14,062 nt of DNA from Bacilli bacterium (GTDB lineage Bacteria > Bacillota > Bacilli > Tumebacillales > JAQBPP01), in assembly GCA_028287455.1 (NCBI GenBank), contig JAQBPP010000289.1:1-14062 (forward strand), given 5' to 3'. The notes under the pieces are model-generated. The model ran no database searches, was not told where the DNA came from, and saw only the letters and a program-made list of their open reading frames with translations. Numbering within the stretch: the first letter of the stretch is position 1; each line of letters opens with the position of its first letter. This document shows positions 1 through 8,776 of this stretch, piece by piece. The position numbers were made by a program, and so were the translations under genes.

Positions 1-1
1 T

Positions 2-1030
2 AATGCAGTGCCCAGCGCCAAATCTGCTGCCGGCACGCTAACTATTGTCACTGCTGCTTCAGCAGTAGCGATTGAAGCGCAAACGCCGAATAAGGACCAA
101 AACACGTACAATGTTCCTTACAATACGGAAGCAGGACCGTTTACCCTGCTACTAGTGGATGCAGCTGGGAATCCAACCGTTTATCCTGGACCCATTCTAC
201 TGACAGCCGCCCAGGTGGCGCAGTTAATCAGTCCTAATGCAGCCGGAATAAACGGATTGCGATTGTCACTGGCTGGGGCTGATCTGCAGATGGTGACGAT
301 CCCGGCAGGCACCAGCAGCCTGGCTGTTTATGTAGCCGCAGCGAGCGGCAGCTACACGCCAGCTGCACCTCGCCTGCTTGCGAGCATACTGCCGACAGTT
401 GCGATTAATGACCCCGGCGCGCTGGGAGATGCATCAGTCACGAGCGGTTTTTCGGTTACAGGTTCAGCCGCTTCGCCGCAGTCAGGCGACAGTCTGAACA
501 ATGTCACAGTGACTATGACCGACACGAATGGAACCAGTATCAATGGAGCGGTTACCGGCACAAGCAGTTGGTCGGCCTACTTCTCAGCCGCCGATGTGGC
601 GAGGCTGTCTGATAGCACGGTTACAGTCACTGCCGGAGCTTCCACGCTGCTTGGCAACAGCGCGCCTCGCGCGACTGTCACTGAACCGAAATCCACTCAG
701 CTGCCAGTGCTGGTTTCGGCAGTGACTACAAGCGCTAACACAGTAGCGCTTACGTACAGCAAACCGCTTGCTCCTGCGAGCTTCCTGGCAGGCGCGGCAA
801 ATGGATTCAGTTTGAACGATGGCGGCACCCTGCTTCCGGTAACGGCAGCGTTGTCAGCAGCTGATTCATCGAATAAAACAGTCATACTGACTTTGCCAGT
901 TCCATTTACTATTGCACATGGGGACAGCATCACGGTATCTTATGTACAGGGTAATGGTGCAGCAGTCGCGAGTGCAGTGGGAAATCTTGTAATGGGTGTC
1001 TCAAACCAGTTCGTGTTGAACGGCAACTAG
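2..1030 (+). CDS. Secreted or surface protein with Ig-like and SWM repeats, C-terminal part (5' end outside window)
   Basis: The frame is open from base 2 to a TAG at 1028-1030. The first residues (NAVPSAKSAA) are not a signal peptide, so the gene almost certainly begins before the window and the GTG at 8 is internal. Residue numbers here count from that GTG. The protein is rich in Ala, Ser, Thr and Val, has no cysteine that I can see, and reads as beta-strands throughout. Residues about 129-230 look like a bacterial Ig-like domain (PTVAINDPG, then alternating strands with TVTVTAG). Residues about 232-340 match the SWM/SwmB-type repeat found in large surface proteins: LVSAVTTSANTVALTYSKPL, a central FSLNDGG, and a terminal DSITVSYV. 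The N-terminal part (1-125) I do not recognise. No LPXTG motif or SLH domain follows, so any anchor lies upstream. The next gene starts 53 bases later without an obvious terminator, so read-through is possible. A role in adhesion or wall structure is inference. Confidence 0.75.
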   Translation, partial: NAVPSAKSAAGTLTIVTAASAVAIEAQTPNKDQNTYNVPYNTEAGPFTLLLVDAAGNPTVYPGPILLTAAQVAQLISPNAAGINGLRLSLAGADLQMVTIPAGTSSLAVYVAAASGSYTPAAPRLLASILPTVAINDPGALGDASVTSGFSVTGSAASPQSGDSLNNVTVTMTDTNGTSINGAVTGTSSWSAYFSAADVARLSDSTVTVTAGASTLLGNSAPRATVTEPKSTQLPVLVSAVTTSANTVALTYSKPLAPASFLAGAANGFSLNDGGTLLPVTAALSAADSSNKTVILTLPVPFTIAHGDSITVSYVQGNGAAVASAVGNLVMGVSNQFVLNGN

Positions 1031-1068
1031 AGCGGCGGCTGCACCTTTCTCAGTGAAGAAGCTTGGGG

Positions 1069-1078
1069 AAGCGGGTGA
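1069..1078 (+). promoter_or_regulatory. Ribosome binding site fixing the kinase start at 1084
   Basis: AAGCGGGTGA matches the extended Shine-Dalgarno AAGGAGGTGA at 8 of 10 positions and ends 5 bases before the ATG at 1084. The longer reading from TTG 1063 has only GAAGAAG directly against it, which is too close to serve. This favours ATG 1084, with ATG 1087 just behind it. Confidence 0.55.
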
Positions 1079-1083
1079 GCCAG

Positions 1084-2829
1084 ATGATGAATTTCCGGAG
1101 TTTGCAGCTGCGGCTGTTTGGCTATCTGCTGTTAACCGGCTGCATCCCGTTTCTTCTCGTGTCGATTTTATCTGTGATGCAAAACAACCACCAGTTAAAT
1201 CGCGATACCCAGGATCGGCTGCAGAGCAGTATTAAACTGTTTGCTCTGCAGCTCAATGATGCCATTTATCATGTAGACTCGCTTTATTATGAAATTCAAC
1301 ACTCGCCACTGGCCGACGGTGTTCACTTGGATGAAATCGCGCAAGACAGCAGCGAACAGTTGGCCACCGATCCTTTAAAACAACAGCTTGTTGAACTGCA
1401 GAAACAATCTCCCTATATTACTGGTATTCATTTACTGCTGACCGGTGGGAATGCATTGTCAAGCAGTCCGTCGCAGCTGCCTGTGCCCAATCCGTTTCTG
1501 CTCGGTTCCTTGCCTACCCGCGACAGCAAGTGGGTATCGCGGGATAGTCAAATTGGCGCATCCGAAACACAGTCCTCGCTGCCCCCTGCCCGTATTCTGA
1601 GCAAAGTAGGCATGATTTTCTCCGCGGAGGGAGCAGAGAAGGCCACCTTGTGGATTGACTTTGACGTCAGCAGGTTTAGTGCGGATGCCTTGTCTGCGCT
1701 CGATTTACCTGGGGCGCTGCTGGCTGTCAAAACGCAAGACAGTTTATGGAATTATCCGGTACAAACGGTGGATAAAGATGCAGAGTGGCTGCCCGCGATT
1801 ACAGATAATCCTGATCTGCCCAAGACTGGCATCATTGCTGGGCATCTTTATCAAACGGCACAGCTAACGAATACGGGCTGGCAAGCTTTTCTGCTCTGTG
1901 ATCAGCAGTCGACGACCGCTAACGGATGGGTAGTTTTCCTTGTGCTGATCTTCCTGGTTGCCCTGTTTACTGCGGTGGTTCTCTCCTTCTTGATGTCCAA
2001 ACGCATTGTACGCCCCTTGAACAATCTGAGTCTTTTGATGCGTCGAGCTGGTGAGGGAGATCTTAAGGCTTATTCTGTCATTAACGGGAGCAGTGAAATT
2101 CAGGCGCTCGGCAGCAGTTATAACCAGATGATCAATCAGTTGGAAAACCTGATCAAACAAGTGAAAAGCGAAGAGCAGTTAAAAAAGGAAGCGGAAATAG
2201 AGGCGCTGCAGTATCAATTGAATCCACATTTCTTGTATAACACTTTAAATACAATTAAATGGGTGTCCAAGCTGCATAAAACCCCGAAAATTTCAGAAAT
2301 TGTCAGTTCCCTGGTGAGGCTGCTGCAAGCAAGTCTTGGGAAACGGGGAGAGTTTATCCCGTTGGCCGAGGAAATCGGTCTGGTGCGGGATTACCTTGAT
2401 ATTCAGATGTTTCGCTTCGGCGATCAAATACAAATCCACTACGACATTTCAGGGTCTGCCGAGCTCTGCCTGGTGCCGCACATGATTCTGCAGCCGCTGG
2501 TCGAGAATGCGCTGTTTCATGGGTTGGAACCGGCTTCCGCACAAGGTCAGTTATGGATCAGAGCCCGTGTGGATGAGGAAATCCTGGTCTGTGAAGTTGA
2601 GGATAACGGGGTTGGCATGGATCATCCACAGACCGATTGGCACAGCAAGCAAAAATACAGTGGCATTGGTTTGCAGCATGTGAAAGAACGCATTCAACTT
2701 TATTACGGTTCTTCTTATGGACTGCGTGTGTGGAGCGCACCTGGGGAAGGAACCCGGGTGATTTTGATTCTGCCCGTCCAGTTTGAGGAAAGGTGGATGA
2801 AGTTCGATGAAAGTACTGATCGTGGATGA
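1084..2829 (+). CDS. YesM-type membrane sensor histidine kinase
   Basis: This is a 581-residue sensor kinase (588 if translated from TTG 1063). Membrane segments lie at about residues 12-31 and 282-304, enclosing a sensor domain of about 250 residues outside the cell that I cannot assign to a family. A HAMP linker follows (about 304-356), then a coiled-coil stretch. The His_kinase domain has the phosphoacceptor in QLNPHFLYNTLN (His382). The ATPase domain shows an N box LVENALFHG (Asn475), VEDNGVGMD (Asp507) and a GIGLQHVKER glycine box. This order is typical of the LytS/YesM class (His_kinase plus HATPase_c), whose members autophosphorylate and pass phosphate to an AraC-type regulator. The gene overlaps the regulator gene by 23 bases, so the two are translationally coupled and cognate. 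The signal is unknown. The neighbouring envelope ABC genes suggest an envelope or extracellular cue, which is inference. Confidence 0.93.
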   Translation: MMNFRSLQLRLFGYLLLTGCIPFLLVSILSVMQNNHQLNRDTQDRLQSSIKLFALQLNDAIYHVDSLYYEIQHSPLADGVHLDEIAQDSSEQLATDPLKQQLVELQKQSPYITGIHLLLTGGNALSSSPSQLPVPNPFLLGSLPTRDSKWVSRDSQIGASETQSSLPPARILSKVGMIFSAEGAEKATLWIDFDVSRFSADALSALDLPGALLAVKTQDSLWNYPVQTVDKDAEWLPAITDNPDLPKTGIIAGHLYQTAQLTNTGWQAFLLCDQQSTTANGWVVFLVLIFLVALFTAVVLSFLMSKRIVRPLNNLSLLMRRAGEGDLKAYSVINGSSEIQALGSSYNQMINQLENLIKQVKSEEQLKKEAEIEALQYQLNPHFLYNTLNTIKWVSKLHKTPKISEIVSSLVRLLQASLGKRGEFIPLAEEIGLVRDYLDIQMFRFGDQIQIHYDISGSAELCLVPHMILQPLVENALFHGLEPASAQGQLWIRARVDEEILVCEVEDNGVGMDHPQTDWHSKQKYSGIGLQHVKERIQLYYGSSYGLRVWSAPGEGTRVILILPVQFEERWMKFDESTDRG

Positions 2830-4414
2830 TGAACCGATCATGCGGGTCGGGTTTCGAACGTTGGTCGCCTGGCAGGACAACGGCTTTGAATTAATCGGCG
2901 AAGCAGGCAGCGGCCACGAGGCCTTGCAAATTCTCGAACGTGAGCCGGTGGACATTTTAGTGACAGATATCTTGATGCCTCAAATGGACGGCCTGGAATT
3001 AATGCGCCAGGCGCTGCAAAAGTGGCCCGACCTAAGAGTCGTAGTCATCAGCTGTCTGGATGGGTTTGAAAGTGTCAAAGAAGCAATGAAATTGGGCGCG
3101 GATGATTATTTTTTGAAGCCGACGATGGAAACGGAGGATCTCATTGAGGTTTTAAAACAGATTCGATTGGATGTTGAACAGGCGAAGGCTCAGAAGAAAC
3201 AGTTGGACGAGTTGTACGCACATGCTCAGGCGGGGAAAACCTGGAAGCGTTCATCTTCTTTGCGCGGATGGTTGCAGGGAATCAGCAGTTTAGCAGCAGA
3301 CGAACGGAACGAATTGGAGCGATTTGCGCCGTTTTATCAATTGGTGATTCTCGCCTTTGATGAGTTGGTTCAAACACTGCCGCATGAGCAGGTGAAAGCG
3401 ATTCAGGAGCTGTACCGCACTTATGAACGGGACTCTGAGATCTATTGGATCCCCATGGATGCCGCGCACAGCGTAATCCTGCTGCCGGCGGCAGATCCTG
3501 TGTCTGCCAAAGCTGTCACCGCGTCAGCTGCTGCTCGCATCAAGAAACTCAGCCAGGATTTGTTGCATACCGCAACTGTTTCAGTAAGTGTTTACATAAG
3601 TGATACCGAGAGTCTGCAAGCGCTGCCTTCCGAGTACAAAGCAGGCTGCAGCTTGTTAGAGTCCAGGTTCTACTTAGGCGGAGGCAAGATTTTTAAATCA
3701 GGTGATTCACTGCCGTTTGAGTCAGACACCGCTTTATGGTGGACGACTGCCAATCGGGAGGTGCTGCTTGAGGCAGTGCATACCGAAAACCGCAGCCTGA
3801 CGCTAAACATCGTAGAGCGTTGGTGCGAATCTACCTCGCGGCGTCATCCAGAGCCCCAACGCGTATATGACGAGACCTATGGGCTATTGAACCTGATGAT
3901 GGGAGCCTCTGCAGGTCATATGGCGAACAGTCCCAAGGTGCAAGCGTACTTCAGCTACGAAAAAATTGAATCTTTTCTTAGCTGGGGCTCTTTGAAAGCC
4001 TGGCTTTTCACAGTCATTGAGGACTTCTTTAGCCAGCAGATGCTGGCTGTTTCGATCGGTGAAAACACTTCGAATCCTTTTATACGACGTGCGCTTCGTT
4101 ATATGCTGCAGAACTATTCCTCAAATCTTTCCCTGCAGGACATTGCAGATTATGTGAAACTTAGCCGCAGTTATCTGAGCGACTTGTTCAGCAAAGAAAC
4201 TGGTGAAACAGTGTCGCAGGTGCTCACGCAAATTCGGATCGAGAAAGCCAAACGGCTGTTGGAATTGCAGAACTCTCACACTTATGAAGTAGCTGAAAAA
4301 GTAGGATTTGTCGATGCCAAGCACTTCAGTAAAGTGTTTAAGCGTTATACAGGATTGTCGCCTCGTGAGTATCGTGAATCTATTGATCGAAACGATAAAC
4401 ACCAAATCGAATAG
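2807..4414 (+). CDS. YesN-type response regulator, receiver plus AraC DNA-binding domain
   Basis: This 535-residue protein has a complete receiver domain at residues 1-120: acidic pocket Asp7/Asp8, phosphoacceptor Asp54 in VTDILMPQMDG, Ser82 and Lys104 in YFLKP. A long middle region (about 125-420) has no motif I recognise, as is usual in this family. The C-terminus (about 423-530) is an AraC/XylS domain with two helix-turn-helix units, the first near LSLQDIADYVKLSRSYLSDL (441-460) and the second near YEVAEKVGFVDAKHFSKVF (493-511), ending GLSPREYRE. The ATG at 2807 is preceded by AAAGGTGG at 2789-2796 inside the kinase gene. It should act in the cytoplasm as a phosphorylation-controlled activator. 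The ABC/SLH genes immediately downstream are the most likely target, but I see no operator repeats that prove it. Confidence 0.94.
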   Translation: MKVLIVDDEPIMRVGFRTLVAWQDNGFELIGEAGSGHEALQILEREPVDILVTDILMPQMDGLELMRQALQKWPDLRVVVISCLDGFESVKEAMKLGADDYFLKPTMETEDLIEVLKQIRLDVEQAKAQKKQLDELYAHAQAGKTWKRSSSLRGWLQGISSLAADERNELERFAPFYQLVILAFDELVQTLPHEQVKAIQELYRTYERDSEIYWIPMDAAHSVILLPAADPVSAKAVTASAAARIKKLSQDLLHTATVSVSVYISDTESLQALPSEYKAGCSLLESRFYLGGGKIFKSGDSLPFESDTALWWTTANREVLLEAVHTENRSLTLNIVERWCESTSRRHPEPQRVYDETYGLLNLMMGASAGHMANSPKVQAYFSYEKIESFLSWGSLKAWLFTVIEDFFSQQMLAVSIGENTSNPFIRRALRYMLQNYSSNLSLQDIADYVKLSRSYLSDLFSKETGETVSQVLTQIRIEKAKRLLELQNSHTYEVAEKVGFVDAKHFSKVFKRYTGLSPREYRESIDRNDKHQIE

Positions 4415-4497
4415 ATTGCTCATCGACTTCATTTATGAAAAGGGATACATTTCGAGTATAAGCAGTTTTTCAGGAACAGGGAGGTTTCTTCTTTGTT

Positions 4498-5175
4498 ATG
4501 AAATGCATTTTAAGTGCAGTCAATATCAAACGGGTGTTTGGGCACGGAGAAGGAGCAGTCCATGCACTGAAAGGCGCCAATCTGGAAATTCCACAGAATC
4601 GTTTAGTTGCCTTGAGAGGAAGATCCGGTTCCGGTAAAACGACACTGATTAATTTGCTGGGTGCACTGGATCGACCGACCGAAGGGGAAATCTATTTCAA
4701 CGGCATGGAACTCAGTAAATTATCGGAGAATACACGCAACGAATTGCGCCGTCGGCGAATGGGATTTGTGTTTCAGTCGTTTGCGTTAGTCCCGCTCATG
4801 TCCGCACAAGAAAATGTGGAATTTGGGCTGAGAATTGCCGGAGTGCCGCAGAAGGAATGGACGACCCGCGCGCTTGAAGCGCTTGAATTTGTGGGAATGG
4901 CAAAACGAGCCAAACATCGTCCATTTGAGATGTCTGGCGGAGAGCAGCAGCGCTGTGCCATTGCGAGGGCCATTGCACACCGGCCTACCTTGCTGCTGGC
5001 GGACGAGCCGACTGCAGAATTGGACAGCAAGATGGGCTTTCAGGTGATGAAAGTTTTTAAGGAACTTGTGCGGACGAAGGAAGTCACCATTGTGATGACG
5101 ACACATGACCCGGCCATCATGGAACTGGCGGATGATGTCTACCTCTTGGAAGACGGCCAAATCGTAGAAGAATAA
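4498..5175 (+). CDS. ABC transporter ATPase, LolD/MacB type
   Basis: This 225-residue cytoplasmic ATPase is complete and compact, the usual length for the LolD/MacB/FtsE group that partners FtsX-type permeases. It shows Walker A GRSGSGKTT (41-49), Q-loop Gln93 in FVFQSF, signature MSGGEQQR (145-152), Walker B LLLADEP with Asp169 and Glu170, D-loop AELDS and switch His203 in TTHDP. All catalytic residues are present, so it should be active. A ribosome binding site AGGGAGG at 4478-4484 lies 13 bases before the ATG, slightly far, but there is no alternative start in frame nearby. It follows the regulator after 83 bases and precedes the SLH genes. The only permease in the window is the one starting at 9886, so this is probably one of its two ATPases. 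That pairing is inferred from the neighbourhood. Confidence 0.93.
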   Translation: MKCILSAVNIKRVFGHGEGAVHALKGANLEIPQNRLVALRGRSGSGKTTLINLLGALDRPTEGEIYFNGMELSKLSENTRNELRRRRMGFVFQSFALVPLMSAQENVEFGLRIAGVPQKEWTTRALEALEFVGMAKRAKHRPFEMSGGEQQRCAIARAIAHRPTLLLADEPTAELDSKMGFQVMKVFKELVRTKEVTIVMTTHDPAIMELADDVYLLEDGQIVEE

Positions 5176-5241
5176 CAAATCTGTCAGTAAACGATGGCAT
5201 GGCGCTGTAATCGCAATATGACTTTAGGAGTGTGAACCGGG

Positions 5242-7626
5242 TTGAAGAAACTAGCCGCATTGGGGCTCTTGGCGCTGACTGCCATGGTCAGCTGCCCAGC
5301 TTTTGCAGATACTCCTGCGCAGCCAGCCCTATTTGGTACAGATGTACAGCGAACCCACAACACAATGATTCATGAGAGCTTCAGTTGGTCTTCGATGGCC
5401 AACGTCCTCACAGCAACTACAACAGATGGCAGCAACAGTACATTCAATCTTGGCGGTGGAGCGGGCACGGCCATTGCGGGGGCGAATATCCTCGTGTTTC
5501 CGGTGTCGAAATCTGCCAGCCTCGATCCATCAGTAACGGGCTATCTCACAGCTTATGATCTGAGCAATTGGGCAAACGGTGCAGATGGGTACTTGCCGAA
5601 ACTGAAGTGGGCAGTATCCCTGCCGGGAGTTTCCAGCTCCAGCCCAGTGATCGCAAACGGTAATGTCTATTTGGCAGCCGGAGATACCCTTTATCAATTC
5701 GATCTGCTCACCGGTCAAAACACGATTCCCAGAAAAATGCGCAATCTTTATGCGGATGTCCCGAAATCGGGTGCCCTGCAAAACCAGGTCTCTTCACATC
5801 CTCTTTATTTAACTGCAGCACAGCAAGGCACTTCATCAGACTCCATTTGGGTATCTTCTCGCAACGGTTGGCTGTTTGCCATTGATCCGGCAACGCTTAG
5901 CCAGCAAGCGGCTATTTCGCTCGGAACACGGATGGATGCTTCGCCAAGCCTTGTGACCGATACGGCGGGACATCCGTATATCGCTGTGGCCACAGCTTGG
6001 GACGGCAGCAATTCCGGCGGCGTTGGTACAGTCTACCTGATTGATCCTCGCACTGATCAGGTGGCGGCATCGATTTCATCCCCGATCTATTCCAAAAGCG
6101 GAGCCGTTTTGACAGCGCCAATCGCCACCTCCCAGGGGGTTTTTGCCTGGAACGATATGGCCGGTGATGTGTTTGTAGATCAATTCGCTCCAGACCATTC
6201 CATTCTGCAAAAAGGAATCTGGATGGGTGCCGGGGGCAGCGGGCAGATGGCCGGCAATGAGGCCGGCTATTCCTACCAGACCGGGCAATACATTCTGGGC
6301 ATGAGCAGCGAGCCCGCAGCAGTACTCGTGGATGTGAACCATTCAGACAGCATTCCTGTCAGCATCGCACTAAGCGGCAGCGCCACATCAGCACCGGTGA
6401 TCTCAAATGACAACATCTATATTGGCGACAGTAACGGCAATGTCGATGTCATCGCGAATACACCGAATGCAACACTGGAAAATGCGCCGCAGATTAAGAC
6501 CAGTTCGTCGCAAACAACTGGTATTGCCAACCCGGTCACGGTTGCCGAATACATGCTTGGAGCACAGAACAATCCCGCACAGTCAGTGCCCACTTTGACG
6601 ATCAATGCCAGTGACGGCTTGCACATCTGGCAATCGGTCAACCAATCCGGGACAGCCTTCGCCGATGTCTTCCAATCGAAGTATGTGAATCCGGGTGATT
6701 TGGTCGATGGCAGAATTTTGCAGCAATCACCGTATGTGGTGGTGTCGGCCGCCGGAAGCACATCCTCCAATCTGCTTAGCGTGCTGGAGTATGTCGGGCA
6801 AGGAGCAAATAAAACTGGCGCGTGGGTGACCTACTGGAAATCGGAACAAGTCAATAAAACAACTGGCAATGTAGTGTCGATTCTGGGGAATGCGTTAGCG
6901 GAATATCCCGTGCAGCTTTATCCTAAACTGCTGCCGCCTGCTGATGGTCAGGGATGGGGCTTCGGTTATTTGGATCCTGCAAACCCAGTCTGGGCAACAG
7001 GTTCCGGACTCAATGTCACACCGGTTCCTGGTTGGAATCCCACTGTGGTTTCCCCGCCGGTCAGCGGTTTTGCCGATGTGCCTGACACAGATAGGAACGT
7101 TCCTTATATCACAGATCTGTACCAAAAATACATGATAAACGGCACCGGAAATGGGAATTTCTCACCCAATGCTCCACTGACTCGTGAACAATTTGCCAAA
7201 ATGGCCGTTCTTGCTTTTCAAGTGCCTTTAACCGCGTTGTCTGCCATGCCATTTACCGATGTACAGGATGATTGGGCAGGGCCCTATGTGGCCTCTGCCT
7301 ATGCAGCCAAAATTACCAAAGGCACGGATATCACGACGTTTAGTCCGCTCGACTCGGTTACGCGTGAGCAGGCAGCTGCGATGGTCTGGCGGTATATCTC
7401 TGTAAATGGGGTTGCCAAAGCAAGCGGGGCCAGCAGCTATGACGCAACTGATGCCGACAGCTGGGCGGTCGACGCTGTTCAGAATGTGATGGCCCTTGGT
7501 CTGCGGGCAGAAGGCGCCGTACACGTGAGCTTCGGACCGCAGAATGTGATGACGCGCGGCGATGCTGCCGCTTTGATCGACCTGGCCATGCAGCAGCTGG
7601 CCAGTGCACAATCGGCCAGCCATTAA
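5242..7626 (+). CDS. Secreted beta-propeller protein anchored by three SLH domains
   Basis: The start is TTG 5242, the only start between an in-frame TGA at 5233 and the signal peptide; AGGAG lies at 5226-5230. Residues 1-22 form a signal peptide ending AFA before Asp23. Cys18 (AMVSC) weakly resembles a lipobox, but the AFA site looks better. Residues about 60-450 have PQQ-like propeller strands, for example VYLAAGDTLYQFDLLTG, WLFAIDPATL, VYLIDPRTD and IYIGDSNGNVDVI. Residues about 474-602 are a module also found in the next gene (SPYVVVSA, EYVGQ, DGQG, NVTPVPGWNPTV). Three SLH domains follow at about 607-660, 671-720 and 733-794, with binding motifs LTREQF, VTREQA and MTRGDA. SLH domains bind pyruvylated secondary wall polymer, so the protein should sit on the outer wall with the propeller exposed. 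The propeller could bind a ligand or partner protein; no enzyme motif is evident. Confidence 0.9.
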   Translation: MKKLAALGLLALTAMVSCPAFADTPAQPALFGTDVQRTHNTMIHESFSWSSMANVLTATTTDGSNSTFNLGGGAGTAIAGANILVFPVSKSASLDPSVTGYLTAYDLSNWANGADGYLPKLKWAVSLPGVSSSSPVIANGNVYLAAGDTLYQFDLLTGQNTIPRKMRNLYADVPKSGALQNQVSSHPLYLTAAQQGTSSDSIWVSSRNGWLFAIDPATLSQQAAISLGTRMDASPSLVTDTAGHPYIAVATAWDGSNSGGVGTVYLIDPRTDQVAASISSPIYSKSGAVLTAPIATSQGVFAWNDMAGDVFVDQFAPDHSILQKGIWMGAGGSGQMAGNEAGYSYQTGQYILGMSSEPAAVLVDVNHSDSIPVSIALSGSATSAPVISNDNIYIGDSNGNVDVIANTPNATLENAPQIKTSSSQTTGIANPVTVAEYMLGAQNNPAQSVPTLTINASDGLHIWQSVNQSGTAFADVFQSKYVNPGDLVDGRILQQSPYVVVSAAGSTSSNLLSVLEYVGQGANKTGAWVTYWKSEQVNKTTGNVVSILGNALAEYPVQLYPKLLPPADGQGWGFGYLDPANPVWATGSGLNVTPVPGWNPTVVSPPVSGFADVPDTDRNVPYITDLYQKYMINGTGNGNFSPNAPLTREQFAKMAVLAFQVPLTALSAMPFTDVQDDWAGPYVASAYAAKITKGTDITTFSPLDSVTREQAAAMVWRYISVNGVAKASGASSYDATDADSWAVDAVQNVMALGLRAEGAVHVSFGPQNVMTRGDAAALIDLAMQQLASAQSASH

Positions 7627-7670
7627 ACAGCTCTCATCACCACCGGATCAAATAGGAAAGGAAGAATAGC

Positions 7671-8753
7671 GTGGTACAGATGAAAAAGTGGATCGTTGTC
7701 GCCCTGGCTGTACTTTCATCCTTGACGACTGCGACCAGTCTCGCGGATACAGGCAGCGGCGCAGGCTCAACAGATGTGTTTTTCTCACCCAATTTCTATC
7801 CTGCGGATCTGACGAACGGGCACGTGCTGCAGTCCAGTCCTTATGTAGTGGTGTCTGCTGAGGATCCTGCCAGCTCCGATGCCATTCCTTACATTTCGGT
7901 AATGGAATATGTCGGTCAATTTCAAAGTCGATATACCGGGCAAATGACGGTGTGGAAGGAAGAAATCGTGGAGAAAAACTCGGGAGACGTCATCAATATC
8001 TTGCCCAGCGTCACGATGTACTCCCCCAGCATTTATCCACAGCTGGCAGCGCCAGGGGATGGCCAAGGGTACAACTTCACCAGCACGGGTGATTCGAATC
8101 CGGTGAAAAATCCAGCATGGGCGACTGGCACCGGCACGAATGTCACACCTGTGCCAAACTGGAATCCAACTGTTCCCACAACCGCGAGCGGATTTGCCGA
8201 TGTATCGGAAAACAATCCGTATAGTCCCTTTATCACTGATTTACATAACAAAGGTAAAATTGACGGCTACGGCGATGGCAACTTTGGCCCGAATGATGGG
8301 CTGCTGCGGGATCAGTTTGTGAAGATGTTTGTAGCAGCGCTGGGGGTACCCGCTGCCAGTGGGCCGGCCCCCTGGCAGGATCTGCCGCAGTGGGATGTTC
8401 CATATGCGCAGGCGGCTTTTGCGGCAGGTGCGATCCGTGGATATTCGCCTACCCAATTTGGCGCGGAGGACCCCATTACCCGGGAACAAGCGGCAGCGGT
8501 TGTTTGGCGCTGGCTGTCCAGCAAAGGGGTGCAATCCGCGTCTGGCTATGACTGGGCGATCTCAGATGTCAGCCCGGAATTCAGCGATGATGTGCGCAAC
8601 ATATTGACGCACCACTTGTTTGGCCCGCAAGATTTTGACAGTCATGGGTATCATCCGCAGCGGCCCATGACGAGGCAGGAAGCGGCCGCTTTGTTTGATC
8701 AAGCCATGCAGCTGCAGAACCAAACCTTGCAGCAGTTAAACCAGTCGAGATGA
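7671..8753 (+). CDS. Secreted SLH-domain protein, shorter paralogue of the preceding gene
   Basis: This 360-residue protein is exported and wall-bound. GTG 7671 is preferred because AGGAAAGGAAG ends about 7 bases upstream; ATG 7680 is an alternative that still gives a full signal peptide. The signal peptide runs to about residue 25 (SLA before Asp26). Residues about 36-169 align with residues 474-602 of the previous protein: SPYVVVSA, EYVGQ, TVWKEE against TYWKSE, YPQLAAPGDGQG, WATGTGTNVTPVP and WNPTV. Three SLH domains follow: about 173-225 (motif LLRDQF, which lacks the usual Thr), 235-285 (ITREQA) and 296-347 (MTRQEA), then a Gln-rich tail. It lacks the propeller entirely. The pair probably arose by local duplication with gain or loss of the propeller. 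The function of the shared module is unknown. Position between an ATPase and an adaptor suggests a wall-side part of the ABC system. Confidence 0.9.
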   Translation: MVQMKKWIVVALAVLSSLTTATSLADTGSGAGSTDVFFSPNFYPADLTNGHVLQSSPYVVVSAEDPASSDAIPYISVMEYVGQFQSRYTGQMTVWKEEIVEKNSGDVINILPSVTMYSPSIYPQLAAPGDGQGYNFTSTGDSNPVKNPAWATGTGTNVTPVPNWNPTVPTTASGFADVSENNPYSPFITDLHNKGKIDGYGDGNFGPNDGLLRDQFVKMFVAALGVPAASGPAPWQDLPQWDVPYAQAAFAAGAIRGYSPTQFGAEDPITREQAAAVVWRWLSSKGVQSASGYDWAISDVSPEFSDDVRNILTHHLFGPQDFDSHGYHPQRPMTRQEAAALFDQAMQLQNQTLQQLNQSR

Positions 8754-8776
8754 CATTTCGGAGGTGTTTTTGAGTC

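Noticed and set aside
4415..4497. Promoter in the gap between regulator and first ATPase
   Set aside because: TATAAG at 4457-4462 could be a -10 box, but no -35 box lies at the right distance; TGAAAA at 4436 does not have the spacing for an ECF sigma site. An activator-dependent promoter cannot be excluded.
5176..5241. Promoter or terminator before the propeller-SLH gene
   Set aside because: I find neither a paired -35/-10 nor a convincing stem-loop in these 66 bases.
5293..5298. Lipoprotein signal (Cys18) in the propeller-SLH protein
   Set aside because: AMVSC is only a weak lipobox, the standard cleavage site AFA before Asp23 follows, and the protein already has SLH anchoring.
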